Source: Spirosoma endbachense (GTDB taxonomy: Bacteria > Bacteroidota > Bacteroidia > Cytophagales > Spirosomataceae). Taken from it: a DNA stretch of 64,000 nt. The notes below the pieces were generated by a model. That model worked only from the letters and a program-made list of their open reading frames with translations, was not told the origin of the DNA and searched no databases. A program made the translations under genes and the position numbers. Below are positions 1 to 9,203 of this stretch, in pieces. Each line of letters opens with the position of its first letter. Position 1 is the first letter of the stretch. The DNA is taken from contig NZ_CP045997.1 in assembly GCF_010233585.1 (NCBI RefSeq), forward strand, positions 3,971,715 through 4,035,714. The letters run 5' to 3'.

Positions 1-97
1 TGCTGTGAAGGTGCATTGGAGTTTTACCGCAGTTACAGCGGAAACCAAACTCAAGCGGTGGTATGAGCAGGTGAATCCGGCTTGTAATCCAAGTTGA
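1..97 (+). CDS. C-terminal end of an unidentified protein (partial)
   Basis: Reading from base 2, an open frame enters from the left edge and stops at TGA 95-97. It gives about 31 residues with a charged, aromatic tail (KLKRWYEQVNP). The composition looks coding and the other two frames are less convincing, but too little is left to name a family. A transposase C-terminus is possible but unproven. Confidence 0.35.
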   Translation, partial: AVKVHWSFTAVTAETKLKRWYEQVNPACNPS

Positions 98-342
98 TGT
101 AAGGATTAAATTGGAAGAGTACTAGTTGTATTGCCAACTGATGCAGTTGGTAGTTGAAGGTAGCGATGGCTCCATATCGCACCTGCGCTCGCAGGGTCGT
201 AAATTATCCGCTTTGTCAGGTTGGCTTCTATCCGTAAAATTACCCCTCAGTGAAGAGGTTGACCCTGAATGTCTGTAGGCGAGTGAATTTTTAGTCAGCA
301 AATAACGGAAGTCTCCTTTTTGCGAGTACAATCACTGATAAT
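98..342. other. Intergenic stretch, nothing recognised
   Basis: Between the partial gene and the stop of the membrane protein. A 69-codon minus-strand frame exists here but has no start context, domain or plausible composition. No terminator or repeat is evident. Confidence 0.4.
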
Positions 343-1848
343 TTACGGTTTCGGAGTAGCGGTCTCCGGTATCTTTAAACTTAGGTAAGTCCCTGCACTG
401 ATCCCCAAAAGTGTCAATAAGGTTTCGTTGAATACTGGCATCGCCAACACTTTGTAAACCTGGACGATAAATATAATCCCTAAAATAAGGGTCCAGGCAG
501 CCATTTGAAACCGGTGAAAGCTTACTCCGTTAATATCACTTAAGATGTCAATCAGGAAGTTTTCTGACTGGTTGGTTAACTTACGCAATAAAGATACTTT
601 TTCCTCTTTTTCAGTCTGTTTAATGGCTAACTCCGCTTGCTTGGCTACTAAACTGGTTTGTTTCTCCAGTAAATCCTTTTCATTGCTGTCTATCTCGTCC
701 TGTTTTGCTTTTACGGATTGAGACTTTACGGCGTTCGTTGAATCCTGTTCCGCTTCTCGCTTTAGGGTCTCCAGGTCCGCTTTAAGCGTTGGTAACTGGC
801 TATTAATGGTTTGGATGTTCTCCGTTAATCCAGTATCGTCATTTTTTAAGCTCTGAATGGCCAAATCAAGCTGTCCAATTTCATTCAGGGTGTCCTTGGC
901 GGAAACCAATTGCTTCTGGGTTTCTGTGGAATTGTTTTTATTCGCGTCAATGACGGCCGAACCAACTGCCGTCGCGGAACTAATGCCTAATAACACAAGT
1001 ACTGAACCAGTGATTGAGGAACTAAAATTACCAGTAATCATACCAATAAACAGGTAAGAGGCCAGGATAATGAAGAACCAGAAGGCAATTTGAGTACGGG
1101 CCAGACTAAACGGCCTGCGTTGACCTCCACCCGGTTGAGGCACGGAATCCCGTAACAGTTCACTCTTATCTCCAATTAAGAAAAAGCCAACAACCAGTAG
1201 AATAAATAGAAAAGACCAAATGGTGAACCAGCCGTGGGGAATCACGTTAAAATTGATAGCGGCATTGGAAGGTAGGGCGAAACTGTCAACTAAACCAACG
1301 CTAACTGTTGTTTTACGGGGGGTCCAGCTGGGCTTACCCAGAATATAGGTCCAAACCTGCCTCGCTTCAGCATCCTCCGATATAGCGAGTTGAAATCGAA
1401 GCTTCCGATTCGATGAGTCGCCCAGGGGATAAATTTTAACATCTTTGAGGGGTCTGTCATCGAGGAATAAGACAATGCTCTTTTTTTGAGCTTTTCCCAT
1501 TTTAAGTAATGTCGGTAGGTTCTCCACCTCAACCGTTAGTTCATCCTCAAGTTTTAAATCCTTGGTAGTGTCTGGGGCTGCACTATCCGATTCGGGCCGG
1601 GTAACTTTATACGCATTAATGACCCGAGGCAATGAGTCAGTTTGAGCCATTGAATGCAAGGGGAGCATCCATACCATACTAAAAATGAGCCCTGCACAAG
1701 CAGCACGGTTGCTTCGTAGGCAGGAAGGGACTAAACGGATTTTCCATGAAATAAGAATCATTGCAGCGCGGATTAAGGGTGGATTTTGGGGCTTTACGGA
1801 AATTCGGCCTGTCTCATAGCAGTCTGACTTCCCTGGAAGGCAATTCAT
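343..1848 (-). CDS. Membrane protein with central coiled coil, function unknown
   Basis: I do not recognise a named family. The 501-residue frame has an N-terminal hydrophobic stretch ending in SMAQ, like a signal peptide. If so, the true start may be the Met at residue 30 (base 1761), because the first 29 residues look unlike a leader. A soluble segment follows to about residue 205, then hydrophobic segments near 208-228, 253-273 and 277-300. A long Gln/Lys/Glu-rich region of about 308-430 is predicted coiled coil, and two more hydrophobic segments lie near 450-472 and 476-494. Paired membrane hairpins around a coiled coil suggest an oligomeric envelope protein. It stands alone: the upstream gene ends 171 bp away and the downstream neighbour is a fragment on the other strand. 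Coding is well supported by length and composition; the role is unknown. Confidence 0.8.
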   Translation of the reverse strand: MNCLPGKSDCYETGRISVKPQNPPLIRAAMILISWKIRLVPSCLRSNRAACAGLIFSMVWMLPLHSMAQTDSLPRVINAYKVTRPESDSAAPDTTKDLKLEDELTVEVENLPTLLKMGKAQKKSIVLFLDDRPLKDVKIYPLGDSSNRKLRFQLAISEDAEARQVWTYILGKPSWTPRKTTVSVGLVDSFALPSNAAINFNVIPHGWFTIWSFLFILLVVGFFLIGDKSELLRDSVPQPGGGQRRPFSLARTQIAFWFFIILASYLFIGMITGNFSSSITGSVLVLLGISSATAVGSAVIDANKNNSTETQKQLVSAKDTLNEIGQLDLAIQSLKNDDTGLTENIQTINSQLPTLKADLETLKREAEQDSTNAVKSQSVKAKQDEIDSNEKDLLEKQTSLVAKQAELAIKQTEKEEKVSLLRKLTNQSENFLIDILSDINGVSFHRFQMAAWTLILGIIFIVQVYKVLAMPVFNETLLTLLGISAGTYLSLKIPETATPKP

Positions 1849-1933
1849 GGTTTATTGATTACTAAGGATCAAATAGCTTAGAAGTCTTTAGTTGATTTCG
1901 TCTCCATTTGCCTACAATCCCAGAGCTATCCTA

Positions 1934-1949
1934 AAAGGGAACTCCCTTT
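1934..1949 (-). terminator. Weak hairpin after the dipeptidase gene
   Basis: AAAGGG and CCCTTT pair around an AACT loop, 71 bases past the stop of the M19-like gene. It has no strong T-tract on the minus strand, so terminator function is only suggested. Confidence 0.25.
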
Positions 1950-2019
1950 GGGTTTTGCTACGGGATTAAAGCGGATAGACGGGTTTACTTAGGCTCTACT
2001 GCGGCAGGGCAAGAACTGG

Positions 2020-3816
2020 TTAGATATTCGGTTCTTGCGGTGGGTTAGGTAGGATGATCTGCCGCGTAAAGTGTGTTTTCAGAAAGTTATGGGCGTTCTC
2101 AAACAGGAATCGTTCGTAAAAATCACCAGGAAGGGTCAACAAAGGTTCTTCTATGCCTTCATTCGTTATGTGTTGATTCAAGGCGCCGACCATTCTCCCG
2201 ATGAAACTCGTAAAGTTACTTCGCATGCTGGCGACAGCACTGGCGTTGGGGACAGCGTCAATGGCATCCATGATTCCGTCGTAATCAGAGCCGATGCAAA
2301 TGCAGTTCCAGGCATTGGGACCACCCACTCGAACGATGTGAATGATGTTTTGGCAAAGCGACAACAATCCCTTTTGTTGCTCCAGGAAGCCAAAGGATAG
2401 ATTACCAAAGATGGCATCGTCAGGATAATTCGGCGCAAAGATGCCATTGGTCGATCGATTGGTATGTGGAAAATCTACCCGATTGATGGCTGGATTTCCA
2501 TTAACTGGATGGTTGAAGTCAATGTCGGCAATGGAGGGCAGCGGAAAATGATCGAGAGGGTCGCTGGAAGTTACGTTGATTTCATGCCTGCTAAACCGCT
2601 CGGTTGATTCGGTAAAGGGGCTGTTGCCCAAAATACGGTCATCAAAGGAAAGGCCAATTAACCCGCCTGATTCGACAATCAACTCGATCTCCTCGTTATA
2701 GAGATTGATCGACCAGGGATTAAATTTCAGCCGTAAATCTTCCGGGCCATCCTCTTTGAGCCGGAAGCCGAGCAAGGCTAAGGAGTCATCATGAAAAACC
2801 TCAAAGCATTCAGGATCCGGTAAAAAGTTGTTACAGGTAGCAACCGTTGGATCGAGCCAGGATAGCCCTGTTACCCCCATGTGTGAGGCAACCAGGGGTA
2901 TAGGTGTAAACCCTTCCTCGTTTATAAGCTTTTCCCGGAATCGGTACCACTGGCGACGCGCTTGAATACTCATGTGCTTGAGGTCGATTAAGATTCGATC
3001 TTCCTCATCGGTCTGTCGAAGCGCTGTTCGGATGAAGTTAAGTCCTTCGTCAGTAATTCGGTTACCGTGGGGATTGAATCCACCTGCGTTCGGGTTAGTA
3101 CCGTCACCAGCGAACCGGCCCGGTACGCCAAAGGCATGATTTGTTAAACAGTTAGTTGTGTGATGAGTGACTGTGATATACAGTAATCGGGGAACTTCAC
3201 TACGAAAAGCCGCCTGCTTCCAATCGGCAAGGGCCTGGGTTACCTCAGCCCGATGGAGTAGCGTTTCCTGGTCGAGGACATTGACGCGGCCATAAAAATT
3301 ATGCCCCCCTTCCATGTTTACCAGGATGTTAATGACATCCGGGCCAGGATCAATATCATCAAAGCTATTAACGATCTGACACCGAAATGGGCCAAAATTT
3401 CGATTGCCAAAGTCCTCGACAACAGCCAATTCACGCTGCAAGAGCGTATGATAACTAATGGCATCCGGTCGGTTGGTATCGCCAATTTCTTGCAACTGGC
3501 CAATATTCATGCCCTCAATAAACCGTAGTACGCGATTAAAACCGCAAAACTTCAGGTTCGCATAGGAGTTCTCCATGGCAAAGAGCGTCGCTACTACCAC
3601 TTTGGCGCCACCTGGATCGGCCCTGTTAATATGAGTTAGGCAGGATTGAGAATCCAGAATCGTTTCTAATGGTTTGCCAAAGGCATTAATCACCACTTGT
3701 TGAACAAAGTTTACGTTCCCCGGATTGATTTTTACCGTAAATACTTGATCCGGTTGAAACCCTTTTATCCAGGTGGGCCGTAGAAACGGATGGCAATGCA
3801 GATCAAAATAAGGCAT
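2020..3816 (-). CDS. Membrane dipeptidase-like amidohydrolase (peptidase M19 type)
   Basis: Probably a metal-dependent amidohydrolase related to renal/membrane dipeptidase. The protein opens with a metal-binding HCHP motif at residues 7-10. It has IDLKHMS and ASHMG motifs mid-protein, where M19 enzymes place metal-ligand histidines, and a late GSDYDGI segment that matches the family's GSD(F/Y)DG signature. It ends with an ENAHNFLK segment similar to the family's C-terminal GGN(F/W)L element. At 598 residues it is longer than classical M19 enzymes (about 330-450), with several insertions. No signal peptide is visible, so it should be cytoplasmic, unlike many relatives. It is a single gene with no operon partner within 170 bp. 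Substrate cannot be deduced. Confidence 0.75.
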   Translation of the reverse strand: MPYFDLHCHPFLRPTWIKGFQPDQVFTVKINPGNVNFVQQVVINAFGKPLETILDSQSCLTHINRADPGGAKVVVATLFAMENSYANLKFCGFNRVLRFIEGMNIGQLQEIGDTNRPDAISYHTLLQRELAVVEDFGNRNFGPFRCQIVNSFDDIDPGPDVINILVNMEGGHNFYGRVNVLDQETLLHRAEVTQALADWKQAAFRSEVPRLLYITVTHHTTNCLTNHAFGVPGRFAGDGTNPNAGGFNPHGNRITDEGLNFIRTALRQTDEEDRILIDLKHMSIQARRQWYRFREKLINEEGFTPIPLVASHMGVTGLSWLDPTVATCNNFLPDPECFEVFHDDSLALLGFRLKEDGPEDLRLKFNPWSINLYNEEIELIVESGGLIGLSFDDRILGNSPFTESTERFSRHEINVTSSDPLDHFPLPSIADIDFNHPVNGNPAINRVDFPHTNRSTNGIFAPNYPDDAIFGNLSFGFLEQQKGLLSLCQNIIHIVRVGGPNAWNCICIGSDYDGIMDAIDAVPNASAVASMRSNFTSFIGRMVGALNQHITNEGIEEPLLTLPGDFYERFLFENAHNFLKTHFTRQIILPNPPQEPNI

Positions 3817-3912
3817 ATAGGAAGGTCGTTAGGGTTTGATATAGTACCGGCTAAGCACAACGGAACCAGCAAGCCTAAATTACCTTATGGAAATGGGTAA
3901 GCACAAGGGGGG

Positions 3913-3936
3913 ATTTCCCCTTTTCTACGGGGAAAT
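3913..3936. terminator. Hairpin between the reductase and dipeptidase genes
   Basis: ATTTCCCC pairs perfectly with GGGGAAAT around an 8-base loop. It lies 136 bases past the stop of the RibD-C gene and about 100 bases before the dipeptidase start. The T-run is weak, so it could end the upstream gene or lie in the leader of the next. Confidence 0.3.
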
Positions 3937-4071
3937 TGGCTTCTTTTGAAAAGTATTGCTTTTCGAGCTTCACTTCCGTCACGATTTCGCCCCCTACCAT
4001 TCGTTAACTTTATAACTTGCCAGCTCTCATTATGTCGGGGATGGCAGAACACAGTAAAATCAGCTTGATAC

Positions 4072-4635
4072 TTATTTTCTTATCTCATACCATAATTCTA
4101 CCATTCCGCTTTTATAGGCTGTCACCTCTTTTAGGTGCAATGTTTGTTCTTGTCCAATTTGGTTGAAAAACAATGTCCCTTCACCTAAAATAATAGGCAT
4201 AATGGACAGCCTTATTTCATCCGCTAAGTTTAACCGAAGGAAATCTTTGGCCAGTATGGCACCACCTACAAGCCAGATATTTTTATAGTTTGGCTTTAAT
4301 CGTTCGATTATTAGCTTGTTTAGATCGCCGGCATACAATTCAATGTTTTTTCGCTCAATCGGTAGGCTTCGATGAGTCACTACTATTGTTGGTATATCTC
4401 CGTAAGCCCATCCATACGATTTTGACAGTTCCAAAGCGTGTTCGTATGTCCGAGAACCCATTATATAGCAGTCAATTGTTTTGAGAAATTCCTGGGTGGC
4501 TTGCTCCGTAACTTCAACTCCTTTCTCATAATAGTCCGCTGTATCAAACCATGAAACGCTATTGTCTTTTTTGGCGATAATGCCGTCAAGACTGGAGACC
4601 ATATGGATGGTCATTGTAAAGGCTTCTGCTTTCAT
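4072..4635 (-). CDS. Dihydrofolate reductase family protein (RibD C-terminal domain)
   Basis: A 187-residue protein of the RibD C-terminal/bacterial-type dihydrofolate reductase fold, likely an NAD(P)H-dependent reductase of unknown substrate. The N-terminal strand carries the typical SLDG motif (MVSSLDGIIA), followed by a trp-rich loop. YIMGSRTYE resembles the family's MGRKTYE. NIWLVGGAILAKDFL is the nucleotide-binding GG segment, and the C-terminal part fits the family. Length is normal for stand-alone members. Such proteins are widespread accessory genes in Bacteroidota and are usually not true folate enzymes. It is a single gene whose neighbour upstream is a decayed insertion sequence. 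Confidence 0.85.
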   Translation of the reverse strand: MKAEAFTMTIHMVSSLDGIIAKKDNSVSWFDTADYYEKGVEVTEQATQEFLKTIDCYIMGSRTYEHALELSKSYGWAYGDIPTIVVTHRSLPIERKNIELYAGDLNKLIIERLKPNYKNIWLVGGAILAKDFLRLNLADEIRLSIMPIILGEGTLFFNQIGQEQTLHLKEVTAYKSGMVELWYEIRK

Positions 4636-4842
4636 AGATGTGTCATTGATAATACTTCTCTTCGTACTAATGAAAGAATATCTTTCTTTTACCTAATCTG
4701 GCCATTCTGCTTTTATTCGCTTTACATAGTTGCGGGGGCTGCGACAAAACTTAATTGTATAATGAACACCCTGAAATAAACTCTGACTCGGCATTCACCT
4801 GATCTGTATTTTTTCAGGATAAATACCCTCTATATCAACAGT

Positions 4843-5380
4843 TTACATCAGCCTACGTACACGTTTATGGTTTACCTGGCAGCCTGCCTGAAGCCGAACA
4901 AGTTGCATTTTTCGGTAACCATATTGAAAGGTCAGCAGGTATTGCTCATCCAACACAGGCTGGTAGTAGTAGGCTGACCAATGCAGACCCAACCACTAAC
5001 ATTGTTGCCGAAGGCTATCTATAGCAGTTGGATCGAGTGGTAAACAGTCTTAAACAAGACTCATTGGGGTAACCGCTCAGGCGACCCGGTTTTTTTCAAT
5101 GAAAGTCAGCTCCATCTGTGAGTACCAAATCAGTTCATATAGCAGGGCAACATCAGGCACAGTAGTTGTCGAAACTGCCTTTTGAGTTGGTAAAAATAGC
5201 GCCGGTGCAGCCACCATAAATTGCTTTACCCAATCACGAATCTGGTTGGGCCGGTTGGCCGGTGCCATGTAGTTCATGACGCTTGCTGATAATAGCTAAC
5301 GTGTCTTTTTCTTTGAGCAATTCAAGGACAACTTTGAGCTTAAAGTCGGCAGTAAATTTTCGTTTGTTTTTGCCTTTCAT
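4843..5380 (-). pseudogene. Decayed IS3-family insertion sequence (orfA and orfB remnants)
   Basis: Starting at the ATG at 5380, the minus strand encodes a typical IS3/IS911 OrfA helix-turn-helix start (KRKFTADFKLKVVLELL), which runs to about KRHELH. It then shifts frame and continues as PNQIRDWVKQF and a YELIWYSQMELTFIEK tail ending at 5077. Past this, between about 4990 and 4843, a second frame matches OrfB: LGLHWSAYYYQPVLDE, then YGYRKM, then VNHKRVRRLM. The usual linking residues and the whole DDE catalytic domain are missing. The element is therefore frameshifted, internally deleted and truncated. A possible left terminal repeat with a CCCCC run sits near 5430-5450; no right end was found. 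Confidence 0.8.
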
Positions 5381-5458
5381 ATCAGGTCTAAAGTTAGCCC
5401 GTTATCCAATTTAGCAAGTAGTTCTAACTATGGGGGCACACTAAGCCATATTATATAG

Positions 5459-6109
5459 CTACAATCCATGCTCCTGGGCAAAATTGATCAGTTCTGAAAG
5501 GTGCGTTATACCTAGCTTACGGTAAATGTTCTTGCGATGTGATTTCACGGTTTCTACACCAACGAACAACTTATGGCTGATTTGTGGATTGCTGAGCCCC
5601 AGTCGAAGCAATTTGATAATCTTGATTTCAGTGGGTGTAAGTTTGAAACGTACGACAAAGCTATCGTCAGCATGAAGATCGGTAGTGGGGGGGCTCGGGA
5701 AGATACGTTCTCCGGCCAGTACGCGCCGGATGGTATCGAGCATCGCTGGTACGCGAACATGTTTAAGCAGATAGGCAGCAGCGCCAGCTTCATAACACTC
5801 ATTAATGAACCGTCGATAACCGTACATCGTTAGCATTATCGTTTTAACCGAGGGGAAGGTGGCTGATAATTGCCTGGCACATTCAAGGCCATTGGGGACA
5901 GGTAGGTTGATGTCCAGCAACACGATGTCCGGGCTATGTTCATGGACGGCAGGCAGTACATCACTACCCCGGAATACCTGCGCTACGACCGTTACTGAGG
6001 GATCTGCCTGGGTGAGCTGTAAGGCTAGACCATCGCTGAAAAGAGCATGATCATCAGCTAAGAGAACGCGGATTGATTCAGGGAAGGTGTGCGTCATATG
6101 GTATTTCAA
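5459..6109 (-). CDS. LuxR/NarL-family response regulator
   Basis: A two-component response regulator of 216 residues. The receiver domain covers about residues 12-130, with the acidic pair at 19-20, the phosphoacceptor Asp66 in LLDINLP, the conserved Thr in IMLTM and Lys in YLLKHV. The C-terminal LuxR-type helix-turn-helix is at about 150-200 (LTPTEIKIIKLL, then VETVKSHRKNIYRKLGI). It overlaps the 3' end of the upstream sensor kinase by 32 bases, so the two are co-transcribed and very likely cognate. The target genes cannot be identified from the sequence. The start may be the Met at residue 5. Confidence 0.93.
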   Translation of the reverse strand: MKYHMTHTFPESIRVLLADDHALFSDGLALQLTQADPSVTVVAQVFRGSDVLPAVHEHSPDIVLLDINLPVPNGLECARQLSATFPSVKTIMLTMYGYRRFINECYEAGAAAYLLKHVRVPAMLDTIRRVLAGERIFPSPPTTDLHADDSFVVRFKLTPTEIKIIKLLRLGLSNPQISHKLFVGVETVKSHRKNIYRKLGITHLSELINFAQEHGL

Positions 6110-7916
6110 GCCGAATGGTGGTGCCTGCTACCGATGTATCAACAGCCATCAGTCCTCGTAACCATTCGGTACGTGAAGCTACACTTTTCAGCCCAATTCC
6201 ATTCATAGAGTCCGTGTTTTTAGTGGGGAATCCCCTACCATTATCTTCGATGGTAACATTCAACAGATCAGGATGATATACTAACTGAACAACCGACTCA
6301 GTAGCCTGGCTATGGCGCACTACGTTGTTCATTAATTCCAAGATAGCACGGTATAAAGTCAACTCCGCTAGTTGAGAAAGCGGGACGGTTTCACCTGCAC
6401 TTATAAACAAAAACTTAATTCCTGATGAATCTTCTAACCGACGTGCGGCTTCTCCTACCGCACCAGCCAGCCCAAGCGTCATCAATTCATCGGGCATTAG
6501 ATTGTGCGACACCGCTCGTACGTCGGTAATAATCTGATCGAGGAAATTGTGTGCATCGGAGCTGTTGGTGGGAAGTTTACCACGCAGGGCAATTAGCGAG
6601 GTGCCGATGTCATCGTGCAGATCTTTGGCAATACGTCGGCGTTCGGTTTCCTGGGCGTTGAGGAGTTGTTCGGCATACTGCTGGTGTATCGTACTAACCG
6701 CCGTTAACGACTCTTCTTTCTCTCGAATTAACTTAAAGCCAATACCAATGCCTAACACGATGATCTGAACAAATGGAATAGCATAACCAAACTTATAAAA
6801 TACCCAACTTATATCGACCGAAAACAACACCGTAATGGCAAACCAGCTAATGCTTATCAGCAGGGGTAAAAAGCTAATTAAATAGATCAGGGCTTCATAT
6901 TTTCGACGAGCTAGTCCAAAAACAACAAGGCCTAATATGAGAACCTCTATAACTAGGCCAACGATAGCTATAATGGATGAGTTTGTAAAACTGAACGGCA
7001 GGATCAATACATAAATGGCTGCTGAGAGTGAGAGTAAGGAAATAATTTTTATACCAATAATCCATTTCCGCTTCAATAGACTCCGAAGGAGCAAAAACTC
7101 AATCGTAAAGTTTACTTGTGCAAATCCAGCTATACCAAACATAACCAAATGCGTGTTCTCTCCCAATAGAGGGATATTGGGTAAATAATGATCCCAGATA
7201 CCTACCATGCCCATAAAAGCAATTCCGTAGCTTACGGTATAAATCGCATAGTAGCATAACAGACTTTTTTTGGTTGCCAGAAACAATGATAAGCTGGTTA
7301 AAAACGCAATGAGCAAAATGCCTGAGCCCAGCGAGATTAGCAGATCGAATGAAAACCCGTATTTTATAAATTCAGGCTGGTTGTAGAGCGTAATGGGTAA
7401 CATCAATACACTCTTCTCACGGATTGCTCTGCAATAAAGGGTTAGAGTTTGGTTCGGCTTTATGACCACTGGAAAGGCAAACATTCGGTGAGCCATTGGC
7501 CGATCAACAATCGGGGTTCTACGGCTAATGTGTTCTTTCCTGTAGCGTACGTTTCGCTGCTCATCCACAAGGAAGAAGGCAAGGTCGTCGATATAGACAA
7601 AGTCCACGCCAAATACTAACACCTGTTCATGGTTCGCTTCATTTCGGATTTGGCATCGGACCCAATGGGCCCAGGGAGCAAATCCTATATTTAGTATCTG
7701 TTTATCAATCAACTGAAAATCATACTGATTAGCCGTGTCGGATAAAAGAGCCTCAATTGTTACGGTTTGAGAGGTATCACTAAAATACGCGGCATGCCCA
7801 AAGAGTGTATTTTTTTCAAAACGGTCATCAATCCGCAATACACTTGGGTTATGCTGTGCCATAGTGGTATGGCTACCCCATAAAAACAGAAAGCACAGGC
7901 ATGTACGTACCAGCAT
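6078..7916 (-). CDS. 7TMR-DISM sensor histidine kinase (HisKA_3 type)
   Basis: Sensor kinase partner of the overlapping LuxR regulator. I place the start at the Met at 7916, because it begins a clean signal peptide ending TMAQ. The frame stays open 63 codons further, to 8105. Domains in order: a periplasmic 7TMR-DISM extracellular beta domain (roughly 25-180), seven hydrophobic helices (about 195-400), a short coiled coil, the HisKA_3 phosphoacceptor box ERRRIAKDLHDDIG with His434, and an HATPase with an N-box (ELMNNVVRHS) and a G-box (DNGRGF). This architecture is common in Cytophagales and pairs with NarL-type regulators. The ligand is unknown; family members are thought to sense small molecules through the DISM domain. 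Confidence 0.93.
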   Translation of the reverse strand: MLVRTCLCFLFLWGSHTTMAQHNPSVLRIDDRFEKNTLFGHAAYFSDTSQTVTIEALLSDTANQYDFQLIDKQILNIGFAPWAHWVRCQIRNEANHEQVLVFGVDFVYIDDLAFFLVDEQRNVRYRKEHISRRTPIVDRPMAHRMFAFPVVIKPNQTLTLYCRAIREKSVLMLPITLYNQPEFIKYGFSFDLLISLGSGILLIAFLTSLSLFLATKKSLLCYYAIYTVSYGIAFMGMVGIWDHYLPNIPLLGENTHLVMFGIAGFAQVNFTIEFLLLRSLLKRKWIIGIKIISLLSLSAAIYVLILPFSFTNSSIIAIVGLVIEVLILGLVVFGLARRKYEALIYLISFLPLLISISWFAITVLFSVDISWVFYKFGYAIPFVQIIVLGIGIGFKLIREKEESLTAVSTIHQQYAEQLLNAQETERRRIAKDLHDDIGTSLIALRGKLPTNSSDAHNFLDQIITDVRAVSHNLMPDELMTLGLAGAVGEAARRLEDSSGIKFLFISAGETVPLSQLAELTLYRAILELMNNVVRHSQATESVVQLVYHPDLLNVTIEDNGRGFPTKNTDSMNGIGLKSVASRTEWLRGLMAVDTSVAGTTIRLEIPYDAHLP

Positions 7917-7975
7917 GATCGTAATAGTAAAACCGAAAGCACAAGCAAAGAAAAAATAGTTTACGGACACAAAAA

Positions 7976-7993
7976 ATCCCCCGGTTGGGGGAT
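7976..7993 (-). promoter_or_regulatory. Short GC hairpin in the leader of the sensor kinase
   Basis: ATCCCCC pairs with GGGGGAT around a four-base GGTT loop, 60 bases upstream of the chosen start at 7916. If the alternative upstream start were used it would fall inside the coding region. This is indirect support for the later start. Confidence 0.3.
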
Positions 7994-8215
7994 AGGATGC
8001 GGCTTTGGGGCATGCCAATTTTGTGACGGTCAAAGGCTTTGTTTCAGAGTATCTACGATTGTTCGATGGGCAAACAAATCTGTCAACTAACCAAACGTTC
8101 ATCAAGTCATTTTGTACGCAGCTAACAGAGGCTTTCAGCTAACTATCCACACCTTTCTGATTATTAAAAAGTTCCACAATGCATAGGACACGGTTTATTA
8201 TTAATCGTTCCTTTG

Positions 8216-8297
8216 TCCTAAACCCTTTAAAGGCAGCCTATGAGAAGTAGAGTAAAAAAACTACCTTTCACTGGCTGCCTATAAAGGGTTCAGGACA
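8216..8297. repeat. Long imperfect hairpin, 24-bp stem
   Basis: The arms 8216-8239 and 8274-8297 pair with two mismatches in 24 positions (ends GTCCT/AGGAC, inner GGCAGCC/GGCTGCC). The 34-base loop holds a smaller GTAG/CTAC stem. It lies 97 bases past the stop of the SnoaL-like pseudogene and 300 bases upstream of the sensor kinase. It is far longer than a normal terminator and lacks a T-tract. Confidence 0.6.
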
Positions 8298-8393
8298 CCC
8301 AGACAACATAATACATATCCTTGAAATAACTTCAGGATCCGGAAAGGTTATTTCAATGCAACATACGCCCTATTAAGTCAGAACTAAACCGGT

Positions 8394-8769
8394 TCAACGA
8401 GTAGGCTCATCCAAATAGAGGTACAATTCTTTAATGAGCCCATTCTCAATAAGGGCAATATCCATTCCACTGGCAGCAGGTTTCGCATTGGCGGGTCCAA
8501 GTGTCCAGGCGGCATGGCTAACGCCGTGGTTGGCTACTACTGCCTTTGTTAGGATAAAGACAAATTCAGATGGCCATTGCCCCTGTAGTTTCTGTATGAG
8601 TGAATCAATCGCCTGATGACCTGTTATAGCGGGGCCATTATCCGCTTCATAAAAAACAATGTCGGCTGCATAAATCCGTAACAATTTCCTTCAACTGCTG
8701 CTCCTGGTCACGTTTACTCCAAACCTTTAGAAGACTATCTTCCAATACTTGTGCTGCTTTATTGTCCAT
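8394..8769 (-). pseudogene. Frameshifted SnoaL-like (NTF2-fold) protein
   Basis: The downstream part (8394 to about 8684) encodes IYAADIVFYEADNGPAITG and a C-terminal half typical of small SnoaL/NTF2-fold proteins, but it lacks the first helix. The missing helix is found upstream in another frame, starting at the ATG at 8769 and giving DSLLKVWSKRDQEQQLKEIV. The two parts join naturally as LKEIVTD/IYAAD if one base is restored near 8685. It is therefore either a recent single-base deletion or a sequencing error. The intact product would be about 125 residues. SnoaL-fold proteins include polyketide cyclases and many uncharacterised ligand-binding proteins, so no function is assigned. Confidence 0.75.
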
Positions 8770-9203
8770 ATTTAGTTGCTTTTATTCAAAATCTAAACCT
8801 CCCAGAGTAGTGCGATAAAACAAAAATATCTGTCAGGTTTGACCATCTTCTCTCAAATTAAAGACAGTGTCAACGAGCCTATAGCTGCCTAAAAAGCGTA
8901 GTTCTCTTCGCAAGTGGAAGTATCTATTTCCTGAGCTAGTTTCTAACACTAAGAGTTAGCAGAATCGATAAAGCTTTCCCAAAAATGACTAGTTCCTTAT
9001 TATTGACGAGTAGCATTCAAGGGCTATAAACCCGACCGTTTAATCAGTTCATGACAGGCTAAAACACGTACAGCTAGTAAATTGCTTTCTGCGTAATGAC
9101 AAAACAGCAGGAACCATTTAAGGCTATGGCGAATCAGACGTAAATTCTATTTTCTTTACCCTATCAACCAGAAGCCACCTGGCAAACTATAATCATCCTG
9201 TAA
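8770..9203. other. Intergenic region, nothing recognised
   Basis: About 430 bases between the SnoaL-like pseudogene and the DUF3592 gene, which diverge from it. Both promoters must lie here, but I see no clear -33/-7 pair, repeat or terminator. Confidence 0.4.

Noticed and set aside
122..331. 69-codon minus-strand frame
   Set aside because: No domain, leader or family; composition not coding-like.
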